64,000 nt of DNA from Glaciecola sp. GTDB lineage: Bacteria > Pseudomonadota > Gammaproteobacteria > Enterobacterales > Alteromonadaceae. Both the position numbers and the translations under genes were made by a program. Every line of letters starts with the position of its first letter. The first letter of the stretch is position 1. Of this stretch, positions 55,110 through 64,000 are shown piece after piece. Location of the stretch: assembly GCA_023268935.1 (NCBI GenBank), contig JALRKK010000099.1, positions 1 through 64,000 on the forward strand. The letters run 5' to 3'. The notes beneath the pieces are model-generated. The model was not told the DNA's origin. It was given only the letters and a program-made list of their open reading frames with translations, and did no database searches.

Positions 55110-56828
55110 ATGAAGATGATGTCTGGTGCCGCAATGGTGGTGCAAACACTCAATGATTTGGGTGTAAAACATGTGTTCGGATACCCTGGTGGTGCCGTTT
55201 TAGATATTTATGACGCGTTATTTGCCCAAGACGAAGTCAAGCACGTGTTAGTCCGTCACGAGCAAGCTGCTGCACATATGGCAGATGGTTATGCCCGTGC
55301 GACTGGTATTACAGGTACTGTTTTAGTCACTTCAGGTCCTGGTGCAACCAATACCTTAACTGGTATTGCGACCGCTTATATGGATTCTATTCCAATGGTG
55401 GTCTTATCGGGTCAGGTTCCTTCACAGCACATTGGAGAAGATGCTTTCCAAGAAACGGATATGGTTGGCTGTTCACGTCCAATCGTAAAGCATAGTTTTT
55501 TGGTAAAACGCGCAGTTGATATCCCTAAAGCTATTGCTCAAGCTTATTATATTGCAAACTCTGGGCGTCCAGGTCCAGTAGTAGTTGATTTACCTAAAGA
55601 CATTGTTAACGTTGCCGATTCCCATCCGTATGAGTTTCCAACCGATGTCACAATGCGTTCTTACAACCCTGTGACAAAAGGGCATAGCAAACAAATTCGC
55701 AAAGCCATTAACGCCATCATGGAAGCCAAGCGTCCAGTATTATACGTTGGCGGTGGTGCTATAGCTGCTCAAGCAGAAGGTGAGGTAACTGAACTTGCTG
55801 AAAAGCTAGGTTGTCCAGTAACGTGCACGCTCATGGGCTTAGGTGCCTTTTCGGGAGTACATGAGCAATTTGTTGGTATGCTCGGTATGCACGGTACGCT
55901 AGAAGCGAACAAAACCATGCACAACTCAGACTGTATCATTGCACTCGGCGCGCGTTTTGATGATCGGGTAACGAACAACGTCGAAAAATTCTGTCCTAAC
56001 GCAAACATCATACACGTTGACATCGATCCTGCATCAATATCTAAGACCGTGAATGCACATATCCCGGTAGTGGGTTCCGTTGACGTTGTGGTGAAGCAGT
56101 TTTTAGAAGAACTTACCAATGAAGATTTGAGCAAGCAAGTTGAAAAACAAGCCGATTGGTGGGAACAAATTAATTCATGGCGCGCACAGCAGTGCTTGTC
56201 GTTTAATCAAGAAAGCCAAGTCATCAAGCCACAAAAAGTCATTGAGTCATTGTATAAGCACACTAATGGTGATGCTTATGTGAGCTCAGATGTTGGTCAG
56301 CATCAGATGTTTGCAGCACTATATTATCCATTTGCTAAACCGCGTCGCTGGATCAATTCAGGCGGGCTTGGCACGATGGGCTTTGGTTTACCAGCGGCGA
56401 TGGGCGTGCAGTTTGCACATCCGGATGCGACGTCTGTAGTGGTCACAGGTGATGGCTCAATTCAGATGAACATTCAAGAGTTATCAACCTGTTTGCAGTA
56501 TAACTTGCCGATCAAAATCATCTCATTGAACAACCGTGCGTTGGGCATGGTACGTCAATGGCAAGATATGATTTATAAAGGCCGTCATTCACATTCTTAC
56601 ATGGATTCGATGCCGGACTTTGTAAAACTAGCTGAAGCCTATGGTCATGTTGGTATTAAAGTGGATTCATTGGACGAATTAGATGATGCGATGGCGCGTT
56701 GTTTCGCCGAAAAAGACCGTCTGGTATTTATGGACATCGCCGTTGACCAAAACGAGCACGTATATCCTATGCAAATCAAATATGGTGCAATGGATGACAT
56801 GCGCCTAAGTAAAACGGAGCGTACCTAA
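55110..56828 (+). CDS. ilvI: acetolactate synthase large subunit
   Basis: [35 protein letters not shown]...; followed by ilvH. Start refined from 55032 to 55110. Confidence 0.95.
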   Translation: MKMMSGAAMVVQTLNDLGVKHVFGYPGGAVLDIYDALFAQDEVKHVLVRHEQAAAHMADGYARATGITGTVLVTSGPGATNTLTGIATAYMDSIPMVVLSGQVPSQHIGEDAFQETDMVGCSRPIVKHSFLVKRAVDIPKAIAQAYYIANSGRPGPVVVDLPKDIVNVADSHPYEFPTDVTMRSYNPVTKGHSKQIRKAINAIMEAKRPVLYVGGGAIAAQAEGEVTELAEKLGCPVTCTLMGLGAFSGVHEQFVGMLGMHGTLEANKTMHNSDCIIALGARFDDRVTNNVEKFCPNANIIHVDIDPASISKTVNAHIPVVGSVDVVVKQFLEELTNEDLSKQVEKQADWWEQINSWRAQQCLSFNQESQVIKPQKVIESLYKHTNGDAYVSSDVGQHQMFAALYYPFAKPRRWINSGGLGTMGFGLPAAMGVQFAHPDATSVVVTGDGSIQMNIQELSTCLQYNLPIKIISLNNRALGMVRQWQDMIYKGRHSHSYMDSMPDFVKLAEAYGHVGIKVDSLDELDDAMARCFAEKDRLVFMDIAVDQNEHVYPMQIKYGAMDDMRLSKTERT

Positions 56829-57325
56829 TGAAACGTATTATTTCTGTATTAATGGAAAACGCCCCTGGCGCCTTATCGCGAATTGTAGGTGTATTTTCAC
56901 AACGAGGTTTTAACATTGACTCGCTAAACGTATCCAATACGGATGATCCGAGCTTGTCGCGTTTAACGATCGCTACCATCGCAGACGATAAAGTCAATGA
57001 ACAAATCATCAAGCAAATGAACAAGTTGATTGATGTTTTAAAAGTAACGGATTTGACAGAGTCAGCGCATGTTGAGCGTGAATTAATGTTAGTAAAAGTC
57101 GTTGCAAATAATGAAGCAACTCGCTCTGAAATTATTCGTAATGTAGATATCTTCAGGGCAAAAGTTTTGGATGTGGATGCAACGAACTACACCTTAGAAT
57201 TGACTGGGGCGAAAGAAAAGCTGGACGCGTTTATTGCTACATTGTCTCACAATGCGACAATTATTGAGTCGGCGCGCACGGGTATTTGTGGTTTGGCGCG
57301 TGGGGAAAGAGCTTTAACGCCTTAA
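56828..57325 (+). CDS. ilvH: acetolactate synthase small subunit
   Basis: [35 protein letters not shown]. Confidence 0.97.
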   Translation: MKRIISVLMENAPGALSRIVGVFSQRGFNIDSLNVSNTDDPSLSRLTIATIADDKVNEQIIKQMNKLIDVLKVTDLTESAHVERELMLVKVVANNEATRSEIIRNVDIFRAKVLDVDATNYTLELTGAKEKLDAFIATLSHNATIIESARTGICGLARGERALTP

Positions 57326-57628
57326 CTTTACAGGATTTTGACTTTAAATTTTTGTATATTTATTGCACACTTAACAATATTTCTACATAAATTAACATTT
57401 ATATTGATAAATAATTAACCCAAAGTCTTTTATAATTATAAATGAAATGTTAGAGTTTACATGTAATTCATTGATAGGCCTTTGACGTCTACCATAACTA
57501 AACAGGCAAAAGACTTGTGTTATGTGTAGAACAGGTATCGCCAATTACCTGATATGAATACATGGAACGCAAGTATGCACGCAGTGCATTTTAGCAAGTG
57601 GTTAGTTATTTAGTTACAAGGTGACGTT

Positions 57629-57838
57629 ATGTCAAAGTATACAGGTTCTGTAAAGTGGTTTAATGCCGAAAAAGGTTATGGTTTTATTACTCAAGACAAT
57701 GGTGGCAAGGATGTATTCGTACATTACCGTGCTATTCAAAGCGAAGGTTATAAAACCTTACCAGAAGGTCAAAAGGTAACTTTTGAAATTGAAGAAGGTC
57801 AAAAAGGATTGCAAGCAGCAAACGTTGTTAGCGTCTAA
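57629..57838 (+). CDS. cold-shock domain protein (CspA family)
   Basis: [28 protein letters not shown] with RNP1/RNP2 motifs. Confidence 0.97.
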   Translation: MSKYTGSVKWFNAEKGYGFITQDNGGKDVFVHYRAIQSEGYKTLPEGQKVTFEIEEGQKGLQAANVVSV

Positions 57839-57840
57839 TT

Positions 57841-57916
57841 GATATAATTCAAATCCTCGGTACTTACCTGGTGTAAGCCTGTCAAAGATTCACATGTTTA
57901 AGTACCGAGTTATATC
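57841..57916. repeat. long inverted repeat / stem-loop between csp and fre
   Basis: CTCGGTACTTA (57856-57866) pairs with TAAGTACCGAG (57899-57909), plus outer GATATAA (57841-57847)/TTATATC (57910-57916). Confidence 0.65.
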
Positions 57917-57920
57917 CTTG

Positions 57921-58610
57921 TCAGATAAATGCGTAAGCATCCCCAAATAAACAAGCTTTTTTCAAGCCTACTTTCATAAAATCTTCTCTAGCAACTTTTG
58001 CCATTTGAAAAGGTCCTGCAATATAGACTTGGGCACTATCTAGTGATTGCATTTGTTCAATAACGGTAAGGTGAACCAAACCCGTTTGACCTTCCCAATC
58101 GGCTTCAGCTTGTTCAACAACAGGATGAAAATGAAAATTATCATATTTATCACATAATGCTTGCATGATATCAGCTTCATATAATTGGCTCGCTTGTTTG
58201 GCTCCCCAAAAAATATGAACAGACACATCAAGTTGCTGCTCTGCGATTTCAAAGGCAATGGATTTGAGATAAGAATACCCAGTACCACCTGCTATCAAAA
58301 CAATGTTCTTGTCCTCTTGTGGCTGTAAATAGGCATTACCGTTAGCCAAAGTGACTTGAATATTACCAAGAGTTCGCAAACGTTCAATTACGTCCCATGC
58401 ATAGGGGTTTTCTGGTACTGCGCCAATATGTAATTCAATAAATTTATCTTTGCTTGGGCTGCTTGCAATAGAAAAAGGACGAGCATCATCCTCGCCCATA
58501 TGCACCAGTAGATACTGGCCCGCAAAATAGTGTAATTCGTCATCTGCAGACAAAATGATACGGTAGACGTCATGGCCGACGTTTTCTATGGTTTTTAAGT
58601 TGAGTTGCAT
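57921..58610 (-). CDS. fre: NAD(P)H-flavin reductase
   Basis: ARPFSIASSPS; LIAGGTGYSYLKSIA; ubiD-fre neighbour. Start refined to 58610. Confidence 0.92.
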   Translation of the reverse strand: MQLNLKTIENVGHDVYRIILSADDELHYFAGQYLLVHMGEDDARPFSIASSPSKDKFIELHIGAVPENPYAWDVIERLRTLGNIQVTLANGNAYLQPQEDKNIVLIAGGTGYSYLKSIAFEIAEQQLDVSVHIFWGAKQASQLYEADIMQALCDKYDNFHFHPVVEQAEADWEGQTGLVHLTVIEQMQSLDSAQVYIAGPFQMAKVAREDFMKVGLKKACLFGDAYAFI

Positions 58611-58621
58611 CAAAGTGTTGG

Positions 58622-60115
58622 TTACCTTTTTGAAGGGGTTTGGCAATGGGGTTCGATCCCGAGTTCATCCCACATTGCGTCGATTTTGTTTTTGACCTGT
58701 TCGTCCATTACGATGGGTTCACCCCACTCACGGTCGGTTTCACCAGGCCACTTATTAGTTGCATCCATACCCATTTTGGAGCCTAAGCCTGACACAGGTG
58801 AGGCAAAATCTAAATAGTCTATTGGTGTGTTGTCGATCATTGTCGTATCACGGGAGGGATCCATACGAGTGGTAATCGCCCAAATGACATCTTCCCAGTT
58901 TCGTGCATCGACATCATCGTCACACACGATCACGAACTTGGTGTACATGAACTGACGTAAAAACGACCAAACACCTAACATCACTCGTTTCGCGTGTCCA
59001 GGGTATTGCTTTTTCATTGTGACGATTGCCATACGATATGAACAACCTTCCGGAGGCAGATAAAAGTCAACAATCTCAGGAAATTGTTTTTGTAAAATCG
59101 GCACAAAGACTTCGTTTAATGCCACACCCAATATGGCTGGTTCATCCGGTGGTCGGCCAGTATAGGTCGAGTGATAAATTGGGTTTTGGCGCATTGTTAT
59201 GTGAGTCACAGTGAACACCGGAAATTCATCTACTTCGTTGTAGTAGCCGGTGTGATCACCGTAAGGCCCCTCTGGAGCCGTTTCTCCAGGCATAATATGC
59301 CCTTCCAATACAATTTCAGATTGAGCTGGCACTTGCAAGTCACAACTGATCGCTTTGACTACTTCGGTTTTACTGCCTCTCAATAATCCAGCAAAAGCAT
59401 ATTCAGACAGTGTATCTGGAACTGGAGTGACTGCACCAAGAATAGTGGCTGGATCTGCACCTAACGCAACCACAACTGGGTATGGTTTGTCAGGGTGTTG
59501 TTGGCACCATTCGCGAAAATCCAAAGCCCCACCTCGATGCGATAGCCAACGCATGATGACTTTGTTTTTGGCAATAACTTGCTGACGATAGATGCCTAAG
59601 TTTTGACGTTTTTTGTATGGCCCCTTGGTGACGGTTAAACCCCAAGTAATAAGAGGAGCAGCATCCCCCGGCCAGCAACGTTGCACGGGGATTTTACTCA
59701 AATCAACATCATTGCCGCTCAGGATAACTTCTTGGCAAGGCGCTTTGCGCACTACTTTTGCTGGCATATTCAATACCTGTTTAAAAACGGGTAATTTGCT
59801 CCACAAATCTTTAATGCCTTTCGGCGGATCGGGCTCTTTGAGGTAAGCGAGTAGCTTACCCACTTCGCGCAGCGCTTCAACATTGTTTTGGCCCATACCC
59901 AGTGCGACGCGTTCAGGGGTACCGAACAAGTTTGCTAATACAGGCATATCATGACCTTTGGGGTTTTCGAACAATAGCGCCGGCCCCCCAGCGCGAAGGG
60001 TGCGATCAGCAATTTCGGTCATTTCCAGATCAGTATCGATGGATTGGCTGATACGGAGTAATTTGCCGCGAGCCTCTAATTGCTCAATAAAATCACGTAA
60101 ATCTTTGTATTGCAT
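58622..60115 (-). CDS. ubiD: 3-octaprenyl-4-hydroxybenzoate carboxy-lyase
   Basis: [54 protein letters not shown]; start refined to 60115. Confidence 0.97.
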   Translation of the reverse strand: MQYKDLRDFIEQLEARGKLLRISQSIDTDLEMTEIADRTLRAGGPALLFENPKGHDMPVLANLFGTPERVALGMGQNNVEALREVGKLLAYLKEPDPPKGIKDLWSKLPVFKQVLNMPAKVVRKAPCQEVILSGNDVDLSKIPVQRCWPGDAAPLITWGLTVTKGPYKKRQNLGIYRQQVIAKNKVIMRWLSHRGGALDFREWCQQHPDKPYPVVVALGADPATILGAVTPVPDTLSEYAFAGLLRGSKTEVVKAISCDLQVPAQSEIVLEGHIMPGETAPEGPYGDHTGYYNEVDEFPVFTVTHITMRQNPIYHSTYTGRPPDEPAILGVALNEVFVPILQKQFPEIVDFYLPPEGCSYRMAIVTMKKQYPGHAKRVMLGVWSFLRQFMYTKFVIVCDDDVDARNWEDVIWAITTRMDPSRDTTMIDNTPIDYLDFASPVSGLGSKMGMDATNKWPGETDREWGEPIVMDEQVKNKIDAMWDELGIEPHCQTPSKR

Positions 60116-60337
60116 TGCAAAACCTGTGCAAAGTTTTAGGTTAATTATGGTCAATTATACCAGAGCAATACCTTTATTGATCATCCTCACCCGGAATAAT
60201 TTGGAATAAACCGATTGACCGGTTAGGCAAACTCAAATTTAGATCAGCAAGACTATGAAGGGGATCGAATTGAACGGGTGCGTTAAACACCCTCAGCATG
60301 CTATAATTGAACCACTTAAAAAGAACGATGTGATTGA

Positions 60338-62674
60338 ATGTCCAACGATCCCTATTTTGAACGTGAACAAGTCAAATATGAAAACCCTGTAGCTAGTCGT
60401 GAGCACTTACTAACCTTAATACAAGAGGCCAATCAAGCTCTTAGTTTTCTCGATATCTGTCATTTAGCAAATGCCACATCCGATGCTGAGCAAGTTGGTA
60501 TTCAACGCCGACTCCGGGCAATGGAGCGAGAAGGCCAACTGCAATTCAATAGGCAAAAAAAATACGAATTACTTGCAGCGGAAGCCGTTATGGTCGGTCG
60601 TATCATCGGTCATCGCGATGGTTTTGGTTTTGTGTCATTTTCCTCAGAAGAGCCTGATTGGTATTTGTCCCAAGGACAAATGCAGCAGCTGATTCACGGC
60701 GATGAAGTCGAAGTGGTGAGTAAAGGCTCAGGCCGTAAGGGGAAAACGGAGGGGCGTGTTACTCGCGTTATTAAGCCACGCGAAGAATCCATTGTCGGTC
60801 GCTATTTTACTGAGCACGGTGTGGGATTGGTCGTTCCTGATGATCAACGAATTGGTCATGAAATTTATATTGGTGCGAAAGATACCTTAGGCGCAAGACA
60901 GGGTAATGTGGTAGTGGTGCAAGTCATTAAGCGCCCAAGTCGCCAATCTTCTGCGGTCGGCAAAATCACCGAAGTCCTTGGCGAACACATGGCGCCCGGG
61001 ATGGAAATTGAAATGGCCTTGCGTACTTATGATATTCCTCATGTCTGGCCACCAGCTGTTACCAAACAAGCAAAATCGTATGGGGAGTCTGTGCCGGAAG
61101 AAGCAAAAGTTGGCCGAGTAGATCTAAGAGACTTACCATTAGTGACCATTGACGGTGAAGATGCGCGTGATTTTGATGATGCGGTCTTTTGTCAGCCTAT
61201 TTGTAAAGACGGCATAATTACAGGGTATGAATTATATGTCGCCATTGCGGATGTCTCTTATTATGTCAGACCCGGAACGGCTTTGGATCAGGAAGCTATT
61301 AATCGAGGAACATCGGTGTATTTCCCTGAGCAAGTCATTCCCATGTTGCCTGAGGCTTTGTCCAACGGATTATGCTCACTAAACCCTGATGTTGAGCGTT
61401 TATGCATGGTGGCGCAGATGCAGGTAGACCTTACCGGACAAGTCACACAGTTTGAGTTTTATGAGGCGGTCATGCGCTCTCATGCGCGGTTAACCTACAA
61501 TAAAGTTGCTGGTATTTTGTCAGGTGATGAAGTACTTGTTGAGCGCTATTCGGCGTTTGTAGAGCATTTGAAGCACCTAGAAGATATTTATCGCACTTTG
61601 AAAGGCGCAAGAGATGGGCGTGGTGCAATTGAATTTGAAACCCGAGAAACCAAATTTGTTTTTAACGCGGATCGCAAAATAGAACATATTGTTCCGCTAG
61701 TCCGCAATGATGCGCACAAGCTCATTGAAGAATGTATGATCTTGGCCAATGTCTGTGCGGCTCGGCTGTTAACAAAAAACAAAGCCCTTGGTCTATATCG
61801 TGTCCATGACCAGCCAGATAGTGACAGATTGATTGCGTTTACGACCTACCTCAATGAAGTGGGTGTCGCTCATCAACTTGAAGCAGAACCATCTGCCAGA
61901 GCATTTACCCGCATCATGCATAAGATTAAAGCAAGGCCTGATGCCGAGGTCATACAAAGTATGTTATTGCGCAGCATGAAGCAAGCACAATACGCTTGTG
62001 AAAATATCGGGCATTTTGGTTTAGCATTAGAAGAATATGCGCACTTCACATCCCCTATACGACGTTATCCTGACTTGGTTGTTCATCGTGCGATAAAAGC
62101 GGTTCTAAAGGCGCAGAAAAAAGCCACTACGGGTGCCAAAAAATATGTGCTTGAAGAAGTTGAGCAGTTGGGCGAGCAATGCTCGATGGCGGAACGTCGA
62201 GCCGATGAAGCAACTCGAGATGTTGCTGATTGGTTGAAATGTGAGTTTATGCAAGATCACGTGGGCGATGTATTCCCTGCTGTGGTCTCGTCTGTTACGA
62301 ATTTTGGTTTGTTTGTTCGTTTACTCGAGTTTGGTATAGATGGCTTAGTGCATGTGACTGCATTGGGTAACGATTATTATCATTTTGATGATGTGCGCCA
62401 AGCACTTGTAGGAGAGGCTTCTGGTCGAGTCTTTCGTTTAGGTGATAAATTGGAAGTCAAAGTGGCATCGGTTAACTTGGATGAACGCAAAATTGATTTG
62501 ATCTTAGATGAGCCAATTCCGAAAGCGGGTAAAAAACCGCGTAAAGCAAAACGCAGTAAAATTTCTGACACAGAACGAAGCTCACCTTCTAGAACGAGCA
62601 AAGGCCAAAAACGCAAGCAAAGCACCCGCGAAAAGAAAAAACACAAAGCATCTAAACGCAATAAAAAGAGATAA
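60338..62674 (+). CDS. rnr: ribonuclease R
   Basis: RNB domain (DARDFDDAVFC; ADVSYYVRPGTALDQEAINRGTSVYFPEQVIPMLPEALSNGLCSL), S1 domain, lysine-rich C-terminus. Confidence 0.97.
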   Translation: MSNDPYFEREQVKYENPVASREHLLTLIQEANQALSFLDICHLANATSDAEQVGIQRRLRAMEREGQLQFNRQKKYELLAAEAVMVGRIIGHRDGFGFVSFSSEEPDWYLSQGQMQQLIHGDEVEVVSKGSGRKGKTEGRVTRVIKPREESIVGRYFTEHGVGLVVPDDQRIGHEIYIGAKDTLGARQGNVVVVQVIKRPSRQSSAVGKITEVLGEHMAPGMEIEMALRTYDIPHVWPPAVTKQAKSYGESVPEEAKVGRVDLRDLPLVTIDGEDARDFDDAVFCQPICKDGIITGYELYVAIADVSYYVRPGTALDQEAINRGTSVYFPEQVIPMLPEALSNGLCSLNPDVERLCMVAQMQVDLTGQVTQFEFYEAVMRSHARLTYNKVAGILSGDEVLVERYSAFVEHLKHLEDIYRTLKGARDGRGAIEFETRETKFVFNADRKIEHIVPLVRNDAHKLIEECMILANVCAARLLTKNKALGLYRVHDQPDSDRLIAFTTYLNEVGVAHQLEAEPSARAFTRIMHKIKARPDAEVIQSMLLRSMKQAQYACENIGHFGLALEEYAHFTSPIRRYPDLVVHRAIKAVLKAQKKATTGAKKYVLEEVEQLGEQCSMAERRADEATRDVADWLKCEFMQDHVGDVFPAVVSSVTNFGLFVRLLEFGIDGLVHVTALGNDYYHFDDVRQALVGEASGRVFRLGDKLEVKVASVNLDERKIDLILDEPIPKAGKKPRKAKRSKISDTERSSPSRTSKGQKRKQSTREKKKHKASKRNKKR

Positions 62675-62680
62675 TTTAAT

Positions 62681-63427
62681 ATGGCACAGTCACATGAGTG
62701 GTTATATGGTATTCACGCATTAGAATCTGTTTTACAGCGAGAGCCACAGAGGATTCTAGAAATATTCATCGCCAAAGGTCGCGATGACGAGCGTTTACAC
62801 AATATTGTTAATCTTGCTCGCAAACATCGCATCAGTGTGCAGTTTGCGCAGCGCAAGGCGCTAGATGATAAAGCTCAAGGTGAACAGCATCAAGGTGTCC
62901 TGGCAAGAGCTATCGCGGCGAAACCTTTAAACGAAAATGACCTTGATACAATTATTGCACAGGCTGAAAAGCCTTTTTTACTCGTTTTAGATGGAGTGAC
63001 CGATCCGCATAACCTCGGTGCTGTGCTTCGATCAGCTGATGCTGCTGGTGTCGATGCGGTTATTGTACCAAAGGATAAGTCGGCTACGCTCAATGCCACT
63101 GTACGCAAAGTCGCTTGTGGCGCAGCAGATGTGATCCCACTGATCCAAGTCACTAATCTTGCGCGGACACTGGTTGATATACAACAACAGGGAGTATGGG
63201 TTGTTGGTACAGCAGGGGAAGCCAGTCAGCTGGTGTATGATTGTGATTTTAAAGGACCAATAGCTTTGGTGATGGGCGCTGAAGGTAAGGGAATGCGTCG
63301 CTTAACTCGTGAAAAATGCGATGAATTGATCAAACTACCAATGTATGGCTCCGTTTCTAGTTTAAACGTATCCGTTGCCACAGGGGTCTGTTTGTATGAG
63401 GTCGTACGGCAGCGTGGCTTGGATTAA
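62681..63427 (+). CDS. rlmB: 23S rRNA (guanosine(2251)-2'-O)-methyltransferase
   Basis: [64 protein letters not shown]; directly after rnr. Confidence 0.97.
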   Translation: MAQSHEWLYGIHALESVLQREPQRILEIFIAKGRDDERLHNIVNLARKHRISVQFAQRKALDDKAQGEQHQGVLARAIAAKPLNENDLDTIIAQAEKPFLLVLDGVTDPHNLGAVLRSADAAGVDAVIVPKDKSATLNATVRKVACGAADVIPLIQVTNLARTLVDIQQQGVWVVGTAGEASQLVYDCDFKGPIALVMGAEGKGMRRLTREKCDELIKLPMYGSVSSLNVSVATGVCLYEVVRQRGLD

Positions 63428-63533
63428 ATAATTCATGTGTCGAATTTGTATTTGCTGATTTGGTTGATATTCTCAGCTTAGACTTTTTTGATTTTGAAGA
63501 AGCTCTACCCCTCCTCCCTTTTCAAGACTGACA

Positions 63534-63566
63534 GGTCATCACAGCATGAGTGGCCTTTTTTATTTT
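63534..63566 (+). terminator. possible Rho-independent terminator after rlmB
   Basis: GGTCAT (63534-63539)/GTGGCC (63550-63555) short stem with two wobbles followed by TTTTTTATTTTT. Confidence 0.4.
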
Positions 63567-63607
63567 TGAAAGCGAAACTAAGACTATCTTCTCATTAATA
63601 TATCTGT

Positions 63608-63726
63608 TATCATTGCGCGCCCTTTTTATGGGGTATGGTCTAAAATTTGCACAAACCTCCGGGTTTTTGTCGGTTTTAGCGGCTTAATAGCCCGTTTTGG
63701 GCGTAATTTATTAGCGGAGCACTAAC
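63608..63726 (+). promoter_or_regulatory. spc-operon-type promoter/leader upstream of rplN
   Basis: TTATCATTGCGCGCCC...TATGGGG and TTAGCGGAGCACTAA resemble, from memory, the E. coli spc promoter/leader. Confidence 0.5.
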
Positions 63727-64000
63727 ATGATCCAAATGCAAACTAACCTGGATGTGGCAGACAATTCTGGCGCTCGCAGGGTTCAGTGTATTAAGGTTCT
63801 AGGTGGCTCGCATCGCCGTTATGCACATATTGGCGACATCATCAAAGTTACTGTGAAAGAAGCAATTCCTCGCGGTAAAGTGAAAAAAGGTGACGTCTTA
63901 AATGCGGTGGTGGTGCGTACTAGACATGGTGTTCGTCGAGCAGATGGTTCAACTATCCGCTTTGATGGCAACGCTGCTGTTTTGCTTAATGCAAACAAGC
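63727..64000 (+). CDS. rplN: 50S ribosomal protein L14, N-terminal part (truncated by window end)
   Basis: Translation [91 protein letters not shown]; not in ORF track because it runs off the window. Confidence 0.97.
   Translation, partial: MIQMQTNLDVADNSGARRVQCIKVLGGSHRRYAHIGDIIKVTVKEAIPRGKVKKGDVLNAVVVRTRHGVRRADGSTIRFDGNAAVLLNANK

Overview
This looks like ordinary core chromosome of a gammaproteobacterium, probably Alteromonadales-like judging from gene content and order. I found no phage, transposon, CRISPR array, defence island, biosynthetic cluster, rRNA or tRNA. Recognisable blocks, in order: 5' end of pyrB (minus); a TetR/MFP/RND efflux locus; a REC-Hpt protein resembling the C-terminus of BarA; parC; a DUF1338-astD-astA-astC arginine catabolism cluster; pabA-trpS-rpe; a torF-type porin cassette; dam, decayed damX, aroB, aroK; pilMNOPQ divergent from mrcA; maeA; argCBFGH plus argA; pldB/trmL; gpsA-secB-grxC-rhodanese; gpmI-envC; a MerC-family gene; GDPD/DMT/psd/rsgA; orn; a TonB receptor with a TPR-sulfotransferase; ilvIH; a cold-shock gene; fre-ubiD; rnr-rlmB; and the start of rplN. 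The observations most worth a second look are: (1) a damX pseudogene whose ATPase-like and SPOR fragments are still readable between intact aroB and dam; (2) an orphan BarA-like REC-Hpt ORF with degraded upstream sequence; (3) an argC regulatory region with two ARG boxes 21 bp apart on a strong promoter, followed by a terminator-like leader hairpin; (4) a Zur-box-like palindrome before a MerC-family gene; (5) a perfect 19-bp palindrome between tetR and the RND operon; (6) rplN with an spc-type leader directly after rlmB, suggesting the S10 and spc operons are uncoupled. I did not find a clearly new multi-gene system; the TonB receptor/TPR-sulfotransferase pair is the nearest candidate. All family calls are by reading and memory, with no database searches.
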